From: Neolentinus lepideus HHB14362 ss-1
Taxonomy: Eukaryota; Basidiomycota; Agaricomycetes; Gloeophyllales; Gloeophyllaceae
Length of the DNA stretch: 64,000 nucleotides
Direction: 5' to 3'
NCBI GenBank assembly: GCA_001632425.1
Contig: KV425551.1
Location: forward strand, 396,068-460,067
The translations under genes and the position numbers were made by a program. Positions 19,586 through 30,972 of this stretch are shown piece by piece. Below the pieces are notes generated by a model. The model saw only the letters and a program-made list of their open reading frames with translations, was not told the DNA's origin and ran no database searches. Within the stretch, counting starts at the first letter, position 1; each line of letters opens with the position of its first letter.

Positions 19586-21753
19586 CTACTCAAAATCTTC
19601 GGAGGTGGGATTATACTTGCCAGGATTCCAAAACCCAGTTGCAACGCCCTCGACACCGAAATCGCCGAACCGGCTATCATTGTCCAACTCCGTCCCATAC
19701 ATCGTGCGCCTGACAGGTGGCGCCGGCGTCTCGGGAATGATGGGTCTACCGAGACCTAAAGTTGCACCAACGTCATTGCTAGAAACCTTCCTCTCATGTG
19801 GTGGGGATGGCGTCCTCATTAAAGAAGCAGGGTTGATGAATCCTGACGCCAATGAAGACGTGCCCGCGTCGCTCGAGCGTATCCTAGGACGCCCGGGAGT
19901 GCCTAGGGGATGGAAGAGATCGAGGCGTTCTCTTCTCCCGTGACGCTCAATTGTATGCCCGTAGCTGCTGCTACTGGGTGGCATCACCGGGGTAGGCGAC
20001 TGCGGAACTTGGGGATGGGGGAAATGTGCCACATAAGGCGTGGACGCAACAGGGTCCCATGCAGTTGAGCCAAAGCTGAACTCGTAATTATCGGGCATGG
20101 AAGGTCGATTTTCTGAAGTGGCGGCTGACGTTATAGTCAGCCGCTGCGAGGACCGGGGACCAGGCTGTGCGTCGTTTCTGTCGTCGCTCGGGCCAGTAAA
20201 GATAGTGAACGCAGCAGATAAACCTGAGGCCTGTAGTTCTCCATCTCCTTGCGAAGATGGTCCCGCCACAGACCTAGCCTCCTGCAAGTCCCTTACCCGA
20301 GATCCACGTGCCGAGGACTCCGGAGTTGTTAACCTCACTCGCTTTTTCTCTGGAGATCCTTCAACATATTCTTCCGGAAGATTGGGTCGTTCACTTTCAC
20401 CACCGCGCGGGGAAGCTCTCAGGCGTTTGCCGAGGCTACTAGAGTCCACTCCGGGATTGTCTTCATCCATGGGAGATATAACCGCATGCCTACAATTAAA
20501 AGTGGATACACTACACAATCAATCCGAGCATGCCGACAAGACGTACCTTGGGATAGCTGGGGTCACGATGGGGGTGCTAAATTTGGGGGTCGAAGGCAGT
20601 TGACTATACGCCGCATCGGTGGCGTCCATCCGATCTTGAATGGACGTTACACGCGTATCCATGTTAGTGACCTGAAGACGGAGTGCTTCCAGCTCGACTG
20701 TCATGGATTCGACCGTCCGCTTTAGTTCCTCTGTCCCTGCCATTTGAACAGTCAAGCGTTCTACCTCGGACGCTTGAGTCCGTATTCTCTCTTCGAGCGG
20801 CCTCAGCTGCAAAATTGTCACAAAAAGTCACGGGTTGGAAGATGGTGTGTTACTCACAAGGTTTGCCACATATTCGTTAAGTCCATTAAAAGTGTCAGAG
20901 GAAGTGACAGGAGCAGCGGTGGGGACATTAAGCACGGGGTGGACAGTCGTGTCTTGTGTCTCGGCCCTTTCTTGGACATTTGACGTACCGTGATCCGGAC
21001 TGACAGCTAACGGTTTGTCCTTGTGAGTCGGGCTGCAGGCAGCCACGTTGCGGTCAGACTCACGTAAGGGAGAGCCCTCCGCTCCTAGGGGCTCCGATTC
21101 TGCACGTGATCAGTACAGCGCTCCAAGAAAACCGACGGGCTTACCTTCGGGTATGGGCACCTCTGTCGTTTGGAAGCTCCTTGCCTTCCCTCGTCTAGAT
21201 TTTGCTCGAGTTACAGCCCGTGCACCATTTCCGCCTGCTACCACCGGTCTTCCAACACCAAGACGAAATTGAGTGTCCTTTGCCTTGCGCGTCCTCGTGG
21301 GACGTGATGCGGAAGGTTCAGGATCGGGTGCACTTTGCGGATCCTGCGTAGGAGAGAGAGCCTCGTCCTCGCTGCCGTCATGGATAATCATAGATCCAGT
21401 GGACCTCTCCCGGGATCGTGTAGCATCATTTCTTGTCGCTGCCACCGAGGCTGAGCGGGAGCGAGGTGCTCCAGGCCTGTTGGTGGTGGTCGGGCTATTG
21501 TACTTTTAAGACAACACTCGAGCTGATGGCGGTAGACATACTCTGGAGCACCCAGTATCATATCAATCATCGCTTCTGACTTGAGGTTGGCTCTCAGACC
21601 GAAGTCCTACAGAAACTGCGTCAGAACGCAGGAAAGCTCTGCGAGGGGGGTTGCGCTCGCCTTGCAGAGTTTCTGGAGATCTGGGCGCTTCATAGACTCA
21701 AGTGCCTCTCTGCTCGGTTTGGGTAACGTGGCGGCAGGGCCTTGTCGACGCAT
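19586..21753 (-). CDS. SAP-domain coiled-coil protein, function unknown
   Basis: I do not recognise a named orthologue. The model starts at ATG 21753 (MRRQGPAATLPKPS). A SAP-type DNA-binding helix pair follows, reading MKRPDLQKLCK and then DFGLRANLKSEAMIDMIL. The two halves are joined only if a GC-AG intron (21660-21607) is removed, because the unspliced frame meets a stop. A basic stretch (SRPTRTRKAKD, then RAKSRRGKAR) follows, then a coiled coil of about 60 residues (about 20800-20620; LRPLEERIRTQASEVERL and onward). The tail is a long, low-complexity Ser/Pro-rich region with a basic patch (SPEKKRVRL) ending in TSEDFE. Together these suggest a nuclear chromatin- or DNA-associated protein. 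That role is inference. Exon borders in the middle are less certain than the domain calls. Confidence 0.72.
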
Positions 21754-22377
21754 GGGATGGCGAGCAGGCAAGGACAGAATGGATGGTGGTCGTCGGTCAC
21801 GAACATAGGGCGACGAGCAATACGACCAAACAACGCGCGAATCCTTGCATGCACGTGACCTTACGGCTTCTTCGGCGCTTCATACTGTGGCCTCATCCCT
21901 TCCCCGCGGCATCGACAAATCTGCGTCCGTGGCGAGGGCGTTCCAGAAGACGACAGCATAATAAATTTGCTTTTGAAATTGGCGAAGTGAAATGCAACAG
22001 GAATGGTGCCAGAGTCCGAGCCTTTGAGAGCGATGTGCAGAAGGAGTTGGTGCTATTAGTATAATGCTGACGTGGACAGAGATCATGCGACACGGTATGA
22101 CAATCGGTGGATAGTAAGCAGGTGCCAAAGAGCACGGATTCGCTGGTGCCGCTTATGTCGTCGAGCTCGTTGGAGGAGCGGAAAGAAGACGGCATCGAGC
22201 ACGTCCGGGAGGTCGGACCGCTGCGCTAAAGCTGACCATGGCATGGGCTCGTGACTGCTCTACCGGAATATGCTCTGTTATTACAATGTCTATCGCTGAA
22301 GCTTGTTCTCTTCCCAGAGCCATTGTCGACGTCGGAGTGGACAGCACGACTTTACGTTTTGACTACCATGCCGTTCA
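21754..22377. other. Divergent intergenic, SAP gene and cytochrome b2 promoters
   Basis: This 624-bp stretch separates two divergently transcribed genes. The frame just upstream of the cytochrome b2 ATG stays open for about 40 codons without an in-frame ATG. No other feature is supported. Confidence 0.5.
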
Positions 22378-24612
22378 CCCTAGCCCAGGTTGCGGAGCAC
22401 AACTCCCAGAAGTTTGTACCTCCCCTCCCTTATGTAAAATGATTTCGACCACTAAATTGGACCCACAACTACAGATCATGTTGGGTTATCATTCACAACA
22501 AGGTTTATGATGTGACGGAATTTCTTCCAGTAAATTGAGCACCCCCTTGTTCAAATCAGTTCTAACGTCCGAGTCCTGGAAGGAGCATCCTGGAGGTTCG
22601 AAGATCATCTTGAAATACGCCGGCCGTGATGCAACTGCCGTCTACGAACCCATACACCCCCCAGATGCACTGGACAAGAACCTGCCCAAGGACAAGCACC
22701 TTGGCGACCTTGACACCGCCGCTGCAGAACAGGTGGCTCGTGCAAACGAGAACAGACGCAAGACTAAGGATGAGCTACGAATGGAGAAAGCTGAAAAGGA
22801 GAAGCCACCCTTGAGCCGAGTTATGAGCATCCTGGAGATGGAGGTGTTTCTTGCGAATCCCACATATCGGTGTCAAGTCTCATTGCAATTCATAGGACAT
22901 TGCACGGAAGGTTATATCGTATAAGGCGCATATGTATTACTCCTCGGCAGCGGATGACGAAATTAGTATGAGCAATATTGCCTGTTACTATTTGACCGAC
23001 TAAACAATTACTCCAGCTCTTGTCGAGAACATCAGAGGATTCCAGCGGTTATTCTTCCATGCACGAGTCATGCGACCCACGCAACATGTCGATCCCACCA
23101 CCACCATCCTTGGATTCAAATCTACAATACCTGTCTTCGTCAGTGGTGCTGCTCTCGCGAAGCTTGGCCATCCACTTGGTAGGGACTCCTGATTTACGCA
23201 CTGAATAGTCACCAACTTTTCCCTAGGTGAAGCAAACATCACCCGCGGCGCAGGCAAGACGGGCATCATCCAGATGGTCTCTTCCAACGCCTCACTCTCC
23301 GCCGACCAAATCGCGCAAGCCCGGCTCTCCCCTGACCAGGTTCTCTTCTTCCAGCTCTACAAGAACAGGGATGACGCCGTCGCCGAGCAGCGCGTCAAAG
23401 AAGTCGAAGGATTTGGATACAAGGCGATCTTCCTTACCGTGGACGCGATCACTCCAGGAAATAGGGAAAGAGATATCCGCGCGCCGTTTGTGCTTGAGGC
23501 GCAAGAGGCTGAGGCTGAGGCGAAGGGTGGGATGGAGAAGCCTAGGACGGTGGGCCAAGTGCAGAAGCAAGAGGAGGAGTCGAAGGTGGACCACGAGGGT
23601 ACGGCGGGGGCATTGATTCGGTTTGTTGATCAGGATATGACTTGGGAGAAGGCGAGTGATGTGCTGAGCATTGTTGTGCGAACATGCCACTCACATTTGG
23701 TTGTCAGACTATCCCTTGGCTGCGGCGAGTCACCAAGCTACCCATAGTCATCAAAGGTGGGTGCCTCACAGCGAACGATATGGACTGGTCGTTGATGCGT
23801 CCATAGGCATACAATGTGTCCAGGTACAATGATCTCGTATCAGTGAAAAGTCTCGCCGTAGTTCATCATTTATGTCAGGACGCTGTGCTTGCCGCGGAAA
23901 CTGGTGTTGATGGCATTCTCATCTCGAACCATGGAGGTATGTGATACTGTGTTCGCTCTGGTCTACATGGCTGAACCTGCATACAACAGGGCGACAGCTT
24001 GATTTGTAAGTACTTGACGCGGATACTGTGGAACGGGAGGCCAACGAATCGGTGCTAGCTCATTACCGTCAATCGAGGTGCTCTACCGGTTGAGAAAAGA
24101 GCGGCCGGATGTTTTCGACAAATGCGAGGGTAGGATTATACCATCTTCATATATGGAACGGACTGAGAATCATTCCTTTAGTTTATGTCGATGGTGGTGT
24201 CAGACGGGGTACAGGTGTGTGAACCGACGGGCTATTTGTCCGATAACTTCCTGAAGCGGTATCGTAGATGTGATCAAGGCCCTTTGCTTGGGAGCGAAAG
24301 CTGTTGGGATGGGGCGGCCATTCTTATATGCCCAGAGCGTATGTCCAATTACCTCGTGCCACAGGTCCTAAACAAATTAACTTCTATCGCATTTAGGCAT
24401 ATGGTGAGGCTGGTGTCGCGAAAGTGGTGCAGATTCTGCAGCGCGAGATGGTCACAGCCATGAAACTGGTCGGCGCCAGCAGCGTGAAAGAACTGGTACC
24501 TGGGATGGCAAGTGGCGCTCTTGTCATGCCGTGGCTAGCTACTGATCACAGACTCGATTCACAGGTGGAACAAGTTAATTGGCAACCTTACTACCCACAG
24601 GCCAAGTTGTAG
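22378..24612 (+). CDS. CYB2: L-lactate dehydrogenase (cytochrome b2-type flavocytochrome)
   Basis: This is an FMN- and heme-containing 2-hydroxyacid dehydrogenase that oxidises L-lactate to pyruvate. The N-terminal cytochrome b5 domain starts almost at residue 1 ([29 protein letters not shown], heme ligand motif EHPGG). A charged hinge follows, then the FMN-binding barrel: [39 protein letters not shown] and [16 protein letters not shown]. Next are VIKGIQCVQDAV, the catalytic histidine in [12 protein letters not shown], and [17 protein letters not shown]. The last intron (24508-24564, 57 nt) begins with GC. If retained it keeps the frame and adds 19 residues. No mitochondrial presequence is encoded between the chosen ATG and the b5 domain, unlike yeast Cyb2. 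A distant 5' exon cannot be excluded. Confidence 0.92.
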
Positions 24613-25056
24613 TTGCGACCCATCGTGGGCGAAGCTACGACTTTCGTTGAATTTAGCATACATTGTGTAGATAGTGTAGATTGCAACGTCATTTTGCTTC
24701 TACGTTTTGCGGGGAATCGTTCACCAGCACATTCTAATGAGGAGCCAGCCGAATACATGCGGGGTGCCTCTTAAGTTACAGTGTTACATATACTAGGTAA
24801 TTGAATTAGCATCGGTGCTGGTGCCCGGGCCGGCATTCGCCGCGCACGCACTGATTGAAGCAAAACATACGTCCCGAAATCACTGCATAGAGCAGCACGA
24901 CAACAGCAACCTGTAGTCCGATGCTTTGTTTTCCCTATATTTTGTCCTTTCTGTAGGACAACCACCAGAAGCCTCACGAAGAGCGCTAGTACTACTCGAA
25001 AACTTATCAGAAGATTTAATTTCTCTGCGCTCTGCTTCAAAACCGGTACCTGCACT
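24613..25056. other. Intergenic between CYB2 and SUA5
   Basis: This 444-bp stretch contains the CYB2 3' end and the SUA5 promoter. I see no supported feature. Confidence 0.55.
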
Positions 25057-26253
25057 ATGCCCAGATCACAAATTCTGCTGTGTGATCCGTCCTCGATCAC
25101 ATTCACTGATGAGGATCGACCGTTCTTCGCATCTGCTACCACATCCGATGCGCTGCAGGTTGCATCTCGCCTTCTATCCGCTGGCAAGCCCGTTGTGTTC
25201 CCCACAGAAACAGTATACGGTCTGGGTGCGCTCGCGTTGGACCCGGGAGCGGTATCGCGGATCTTCACGATCAAGGGGAGGCCACCGGACAATCCACTGA
25301 TCGTCCATGTTTCGTCTCTTGCCATGCTGACAAGAATCCTCCCGAGAGACTATATCATCTCCAAGCTTTGTGATCTCCTAATCAAGCGATTCTGGCCGGG
25401 TCCTCTGACTTTGCTCTTTCCCTGCGATCCCACCATAATACCGTCTATTGTTACTGCTGGTCATCCAACGGTAGCGATTCGAATGCCTTCGCATCCTGTC
25501 GCCAGGGCGCTAATTGCCGTGGCAGACGCCCCGCTTGCCGCGCCCAGCGCAAATTCGTCAGGAAAGCCGAGTCCCACACGAGCGGAACATGTTCTGCACG
25601 ACTTGGGAGAAAAGATAGATCTGATACTGGACGGTGGGGCTTGCGACGTCGGTTTAGAGAGTACCGTCATTGATACGCTGCATGATGACGGTCATGTTCG
25701 TATACTCCGACCCGGCGGAGTGACTGTGGAGGATATAGAGAACGCTATTGATGAGGGGTACGCTACTGAAGGTGAAAAGCCTAAAGTATTGGTTCATCGC
25801 CGCGACTACCAAGATGATGCAATTGAAGCGGCACCGACTACTCCCGGGATGAAGTACCGGCATTATTCTCCTTCAGTACCTGTCACGCTCTTGTTCACTC
25901 AGACAGATCCGCCTGGCCACGCTCGGTCTCTACCTGCGAGAGAATTTTTCTCTTCCCTTAGCAATTCTTCTGGAAGCGGCGTGCCAGTGCAAATTGGACT
26001 TTTGACTCCTGATGAATCGGCTCTCATCCAGATTGCGGAGTCAACCTCTGGAATCGAATGTCACCATCGTTCGCTGGGGCCGGTGGATAGCCCAGCAGTT
26101 GCGGCCCGACGCCTATTTCATGGACTCTTATCCCTGGAACAGCAAGGCGTGTCTCATATTTTGGTGGAAGAAGTGAAAGAAGTAAAGGAGGGACTCGCTT
26201 TTATGAATAGGATCAGAAAGGCTGCAGTGGAATCTTTCCGGATTCACGTTTAG
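25057..26253 (+). CDS. SUA5: Threonylcarbamoyl-AMP synthase Sua5
   Basis: Sua5 makes L-threonylcarbamoyladenylate from threonine, bicarbonate and ATP, the first step of t6A37 modification on ANN-decoding tRNAs. This is a single uninterrupted frame of 398 residues. The YrdC domain shows VVFPTETVYGLGALAL, the KGRPPDNPLIVH segment, RFWPGPLTLLF, VAIRMPSHPVA and APSANSSGKPSPT, then GLESTVIDT and RILRPGGVT. The C-terminal Sua5 domain begins after a linker containing SPGMKYRHYSP-like residues (PGMKYRHYSPS) and runs to the end. Having both domains makes it Sua5 rather than a stand-alone YrdC. The lack of introns is unusual next to its neighbours. The start at 25057 is the first ATG before the conserved region. 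Confidence 0.96.
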   Translation: MPRSQILLCDPSSITFTDEDRPFFASATTSDALQVASRLLSAGKPVVFPTETVYGLGALALDPGAVSRIFTIKGRPPDNPLIVHVSSLAMLTRILPRDYIISKLCDLLIKRFWPGPLTLLFPCDPTIIPSIVTAGHPTVAIRMPSHPVARALIAVADAPLAAPSANSSGKPSPTRAEHVLHDLGEKIDLILDGGACDVGLESTVIDTLHDDGHVRILRPGGVTVEDIENAIDEGYATEGEKPKVLVHRRDYQDDAIEAAPTTPGMKYRHYSPSVPVTLLFTQTDPPGHARSLPAREFFSSLSNSSGSGVPVQIGLLTPDESALIQIAESTSGIECHHRSLGPVDSPAVAARRLFHGLLSLEQQGVSHILVEEVKEVKEGLAFMNRIRKAAVESFRIHV

Positions 26254-26868
26254 GTGACGGGGATGTTGGCTACATAAACCAGTGATGGGGTAATCCGTTA
26301 TGATAATGAGTATATCTGGTGATGCGATGAGGACCGAAGGCAATTTTATTGTACCAAGTTGAACCGGTTCGATCATCAGAAGCGATATGCTGACGGTGAT
26401 TTTATCAACGACGGACAGTTGGACTCGATATATGGACCAACCGAACACGCATCGCGCTATTTCTTGTTTCTGTATATAAACAAATTTAGGCGAAGATGCC
26501 GAGGTGGCAGTTTCAATATTGGTGCTACGAAGTCGAGCAACAGAGGCATCAGACGGTGGACACCTCAGACGTAGTTGCCAATATATATAGAGCTCTTCTT
26601 GTAGATACCTTGCATAGCTCCGGAGCACCAAGCTTGCCTTACTGCAAACCTGCGGCGTAAGGCGTTGCCACAATTACCCGGATCTGAGAGGATCTGAGCC
26701 ACGTGGAAGGACATGGAGGACTCGATCTAAAGTGTACTCCAGATTCGAAACTGCGCATGTCCCGACTGCCCTAGTTTCTAAGTACAGCTGCCCAGCAGTC
26801 CTTACTGGCTTTCTGCTTCTCCAACAACTAACCTTTCGGCAGGCCTATACTGTACAAAAAACTTGGGG
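26254..26868. other. Intergenic between SUA5 and NUS1
   Basis: This 615-bp stretch holds the SUA5 3' UTR and the NUS1 promoter. A TATA-like ATATATATA tract near 26580 is too far from the NUS1 start to assign. No gene is supported. Confidence 0.5.
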
Positions 26869-28085
26869 ATGATGTCCTGGTTGGCATCCTTGGTTCTTTG
26901 GGTCGTTCACTTGGTTTACTCACTGGTCACGTCTGTACACGCTCTTCGGATATCTTTTGCGAAATCCATTCCAGAACCGCTCTCCGCCCATCGTCGACGT
27001 GTCCCGGAACATTTGGCCTTGCTTCTTGTTGTGGACGATGAAGCAGTGAACACGAAGTCAATAGCTTGCTGCTTGAAGTCTGTACGAAATGCCGCCGCGT
27101 GGGCGAAGGCAGCGGGTGTGCGCCGTTTAACGGTGTATGATCGTCAGAGTGAGTCAAGCTGCGTGTGTCCCGGGATATGTCTAACCAGCCGAGATGGAAA
27201 GGCATTATAACCAAGGAGTTTCGAGACATCCAGCGAACCTTGGATCTCGGGAACTCGAGTGCTCATCTCGCCGGAGACACTGACAGCTCGGACTCAGACT
27301 ACGAATATCCTCTTACACCTCCTCTGTCTGATGAAGGCGATTCCACTCCGCTCCCTGGAACCGGTGATGATTTGACAAACCAACACTTTGGGGTAGTCAC
27401 ACTCCACTTCCCAGAGGTACAGAAAAAAAGACCCAGCTCTGTAAAACGTCGACGTGCCAAGAGTGAATCTGCGTCTCATTGTCTCATGCATTGCACACCG
27501 ACTGACATGGTCTTTAGGCACGAAAGAAGCGAGTAATGAAAGGTCCTTCGTGTTGCACCTATTATCACCTGCCTCTTCTAAGGTTGCTATCACTGCCATG
27601 GCTCGGAGTGTTCTGCGTGGAGTAAAAGAAACAAAGGGCCAGATTGGCACATCTTCAAAGACAGTGAACTTGTCCACTGGGGATATAAACTGTGTCTTGG
27701 AAGGTGTGTTTGAACCCCTCACGCTCCAGAAGAGTGAATGTTGATCTACTCTGTAGGGCCTCATGGATTTCCTTCTCCGGATCTCATGGTAGTTCATTAT
27801 GTTTCAAAGCCGAAACAAAATCCACTACCTTTGGAGCTCCATGGGTTTCCTCCTTGGCAAATCCGGCTAACTGAGATATCGTAAGTCGGATCAAAGCCAG
27901 CGTCTGTGTCATATTCACATTCTTATCACTTTAGTCACGATCCACACCGACCGGCCAGTTGGAACTGGAGTGGGTTTAATCCATTCAAAAGCAGAGATTT
28001 GTCTACTGCGTCTGAGCTCAATGAGCTGGACTTCAGAATGGCTCTGGACGATTACGCGCTCGCTGAGATGCGCTTCGGAAAGTAG
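26869..28085 (+). CDS. NUS1: Nus1/NgBR subunit of the cis-prenyltransferase (dehydrodolichyl diphosphate synthase)
   Basis: Nus1 pairs with Rer2/Srt1 in the ER membrane to make dehydrodolichyl diphosphate for protein glycosylation. The N-terminus has a membrane helix (WLASLVLWVVHLVYSLV) as in the family. Next are HLALLLVVDDE, the YDRQ segment and DIQRTLDLG. A fungal-style acidic linker (DTDSSDSDYEYPLTPPLSDEGD) follows, and the C-terminal domain reads PDLMVVHYVSKP then GFPPWQIRLTEI. Introns inferred are 27149-27201, about 27465-27519, one near 27701-27756, and 27881-27934. The last intron joins on a final exon ending in AEMRFGK, which carries the RxG motif placed at the extreme C-terminus of Nus1/NgBR. 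Reading through that intron would stop at once after LTEIS. Two in-frame ATGs (26869, 26872) are adjacent. Confidence 0.9.
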
Positions 28086-28511
28086 ATATAGTCATTGGAC
28101 ACAGCAATGGACACACGCCGTGCGCCTCGCATACCCTGCCTCCATACCGTATGGACATCACAGTCCCGCGCCACAACTCAGACGTTCTCGTATACGACCG
28201 GCTGTATCGTACCTTATCCGTATATTGTTTGTATAATGGCATATATACTCAACGGGGATCATTCGTCAAGACGATGCGTGTGGAGTGCTGTTCGGGACTA
28301 CCGACATTCCGACTCTGTCAAACAGCTTTCACTCGCACGTTCCTGTAACTGGAACAGGGCTTGGTGCGAGTAGCGCCGGATGGGAACCATATGTAAAACA
28401 TGATATCATGGAGTGCAATCAAAGCAATGATAGATGTCACTGCCTTTGACAACAATATTTGGTTGATATATAAGGAGCATCGAGGAACCGTGGGCTCGCG
28501 CAATCTGAAGG
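28086..28511. other. Intergenic between NUS1 and the DUF2235 gene
   Basis: This 426-bp stretch between same-strand genes holds no feature I can support. Confidence 0.55.
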
Positions 28512-30851
28512 ATGTCGATTATCCCCAACTCCAACGTTGACCAGGTGTGGGACGCTGAACGGTCCCTATCTCCTCGCAGGAATCATACCCAGCCCGGAAC
28601 TAGTCGGCCCAATAGAATCAAGAAACGCATTATTGTATGCTGTGATGGGTGAGCTTACCTATGAACAACCATCCCCGGGCCGCCAGAACACTGAGAATAA
28701 ACATTCCAAAGAACCTGGCAAGACGGACTTATTGTAAAACAGCGTTCACAGTACACCAATGTATTGGTGTGTTCTCATAGAAGTCCACAACGGGATTGAA
28801 ATAATGGACCTTTACCTGTGCAGCGACTGGCTAGGACTATCAACCATCAAGATGAACGCGAGCCCTTGTGCGTATGAAGCCTGTATAGCCCTTCAGCGTG
28901 TTAATGAACAGGAGCCTACGCTTATAGCAAGCCGCCGATTCCCCAGATCGTCTTCTATCAGTCCGGGATAGGCAGTGCCAAAAACTGGTACGCTGAATTC
29001 GTCGAAGGTACTTCCAATCCTTTTCCATCAGCCCCAAGAACCTTTTCAACCTTGTCCTTGTTCACCTTAACCAGGACCTCTTGGGTCATCATTAGGTAAG
29101 TACAGACGGATATAAGCTAGCATTCGCCGTTCCGTGGATAACGTGTGTCACATAGGCGACAAGGTACAGGAGGCTTACGCCTTCATCGCACAGTAAGTAT
29201 CATCTCCATCCACGCAGCCACAAACATGGATAACCTGGAATGGTCAGCAACTATCAACCGGGCGATGAGGTATGCAATTTGTTCTGCGACTAGTATCCAG
29301 GTGAACTAAGCGTTAGTCGGTAGATATACCTCTTTGGTTTTTCAAGGGTGAATGGATTTCTTCCATGTTCAGTGCGTATGCTTACGCTATTGCTTGCTCT
29401 GAAGGGTGCCTACACGGCCCGCATGGTGGCTGCACTTATTGTAAGAGTCTGGCATATCTCACGCATCATGACCCATCGACACCTTCCCGGTATAGGGAGA
29501 GATCGGTGTTCTCGACCGCATGGATATGGACTGGTTTGCGGTTCTGTTTACTGCGTACCAGAAACGCTCGAAGACACAGGACCCTGAGGGTGAGCCTAGA
29601 GAATCCTGGATATAGTGCGTTTGACGCTCACAGTCGTATCCAGAAAGGGCACAATGCGATGCGTATCTGGCCAAAGAGGGCGCCCGTGGCAAGCGGAGAG
29701 CGGATTCCGACCGAGACACCTTTTCTATCAAGTAAGCGCGTACATTGTACATTTTATATGATCTTGACCTAGTCGTTTCTCTGTGTCAGATGCATTGGTG
29801 TCTTTGATACTGTAGGCTCCGTCGGGCTGCCTGAAGAGCTTACTGTAAAGTCGAAGGAAGTCAAGGAGGCCTATGGGTTCCCTGACCGCAAGTTGGGAGA
29901 ACATATAGAGAGAGCTTACCAAGCCTTGGCACTCAACGAGACGCGAGCGGATTTTGTAAGCCTATTGTCTGTGCACTTCAGGACAATGTTCTGATGCTAC
30001 GCCCGACGATAGAATTGTTCGGAGTTCGAGCAGACTGATGGTGGACGGCGGAAGAAACAGGTTTTGAAGCAGGTACGACGCAACAGATTGCAACAGTGTC
30101 GTACTGACCACAGGCTCTGTGTAGTGCTGGTTCACAGGTGAGCTAACTTAATTATGTGCCAAGCCATCTCGCTGACACCATATCTCAGGGTCGCACTCAG
30201 ATGTATGCATGTTTCAACTTATTTTGCTTTATACAGGCCGTTGAAACTTCTTTCTAGATAGGGGGTGGTTGGGTGGACCATGATTTATCTGATCTAACGC
30301 TTACCTGGATGGCGGTACGGTCATTAACGTGACCGACGAATAATTACCTGACCACAGCTCTCCCTCATCAGGCAAACATCGAAGACACGCTGTCTTTGGA
30401 CACGAAATACCTGAAGGGCTTGCCAGCTCCGGTCGAGCCCTGGGGCCAATTGCAGCCTCATGAGTACGTACTAATGCAGGCGGTCTACTGTCTGAGTGTT
30501 GAAGAGGCAGTTTCCTTTAGTCCAACGCAAGGTATCTTCATGCTTGCAGACAGGATACAGCGTCAATACCCTACTTCAACCAACGACATTACTCATGAGT
30601 ACATACACTCGTCCGTCCTAGAACAGAAAACCATTCTCCCTGCGTTGAGGAACGACATCGAGCTCAACCCGGCGCTTATCCCGCCGCTAATGCCATTGGA
30701 AGAGGAGATGAAGGTGTCGTGGCCTTACAAGCCTGGGAAGCACCCCGCTCAGGCTGGCACTCAAGCAATCCAGTCGCCTGCTACGGGCAGTTCAGTCCTC
30801 GTAGAAGTCCTTCAAAAAGGCAAGGAAATCCTCAATAGCGCGTCGCACTGA
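28512..30851 (+). CDS. DUF2235 alpha/beta hydrolase-like protein (Tle1-type fold)
   Basis: DUF2235 is a predicted alpha/beta hydrolase domain shared by many fungal proteins and by bacterial type VI secretion phospholipase effectors of the Tle1 group. Spliced exons give KKRIIVCCDGTWQDG, then QYTNVLRLARTINHQDERE and IPQIVFYQSGIGS. The nucleophile elbow is IYLFGFSRGAYTARM (GxSxG form), followed by CIGVFDTVGSVGLPEEL and CWFTGSHSDIGGGW with the conserved His and Asp. A C-terminal extension ends in KGKEILNSASH. The gene is cut by many introns, several of them very short, and the exon joining relied on these family motifs. No signal peptide or transmembrane helix is evident, so it is likely cytosolic. 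The substrate is unknown; lipase activity is inferred from the family only. Confidence 0.88.
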
Positions 30852-30972
30852 AAGGCCGTGGTTTCCCAAGATACCCATGTTCCCTTTCAGCATCGTGTTG
30901 TGGCTATAACAAGCTATGACTCATCGAATACAATCTGTGTATGTGCTAGACGTAGGTGCAGGTATCATCATG

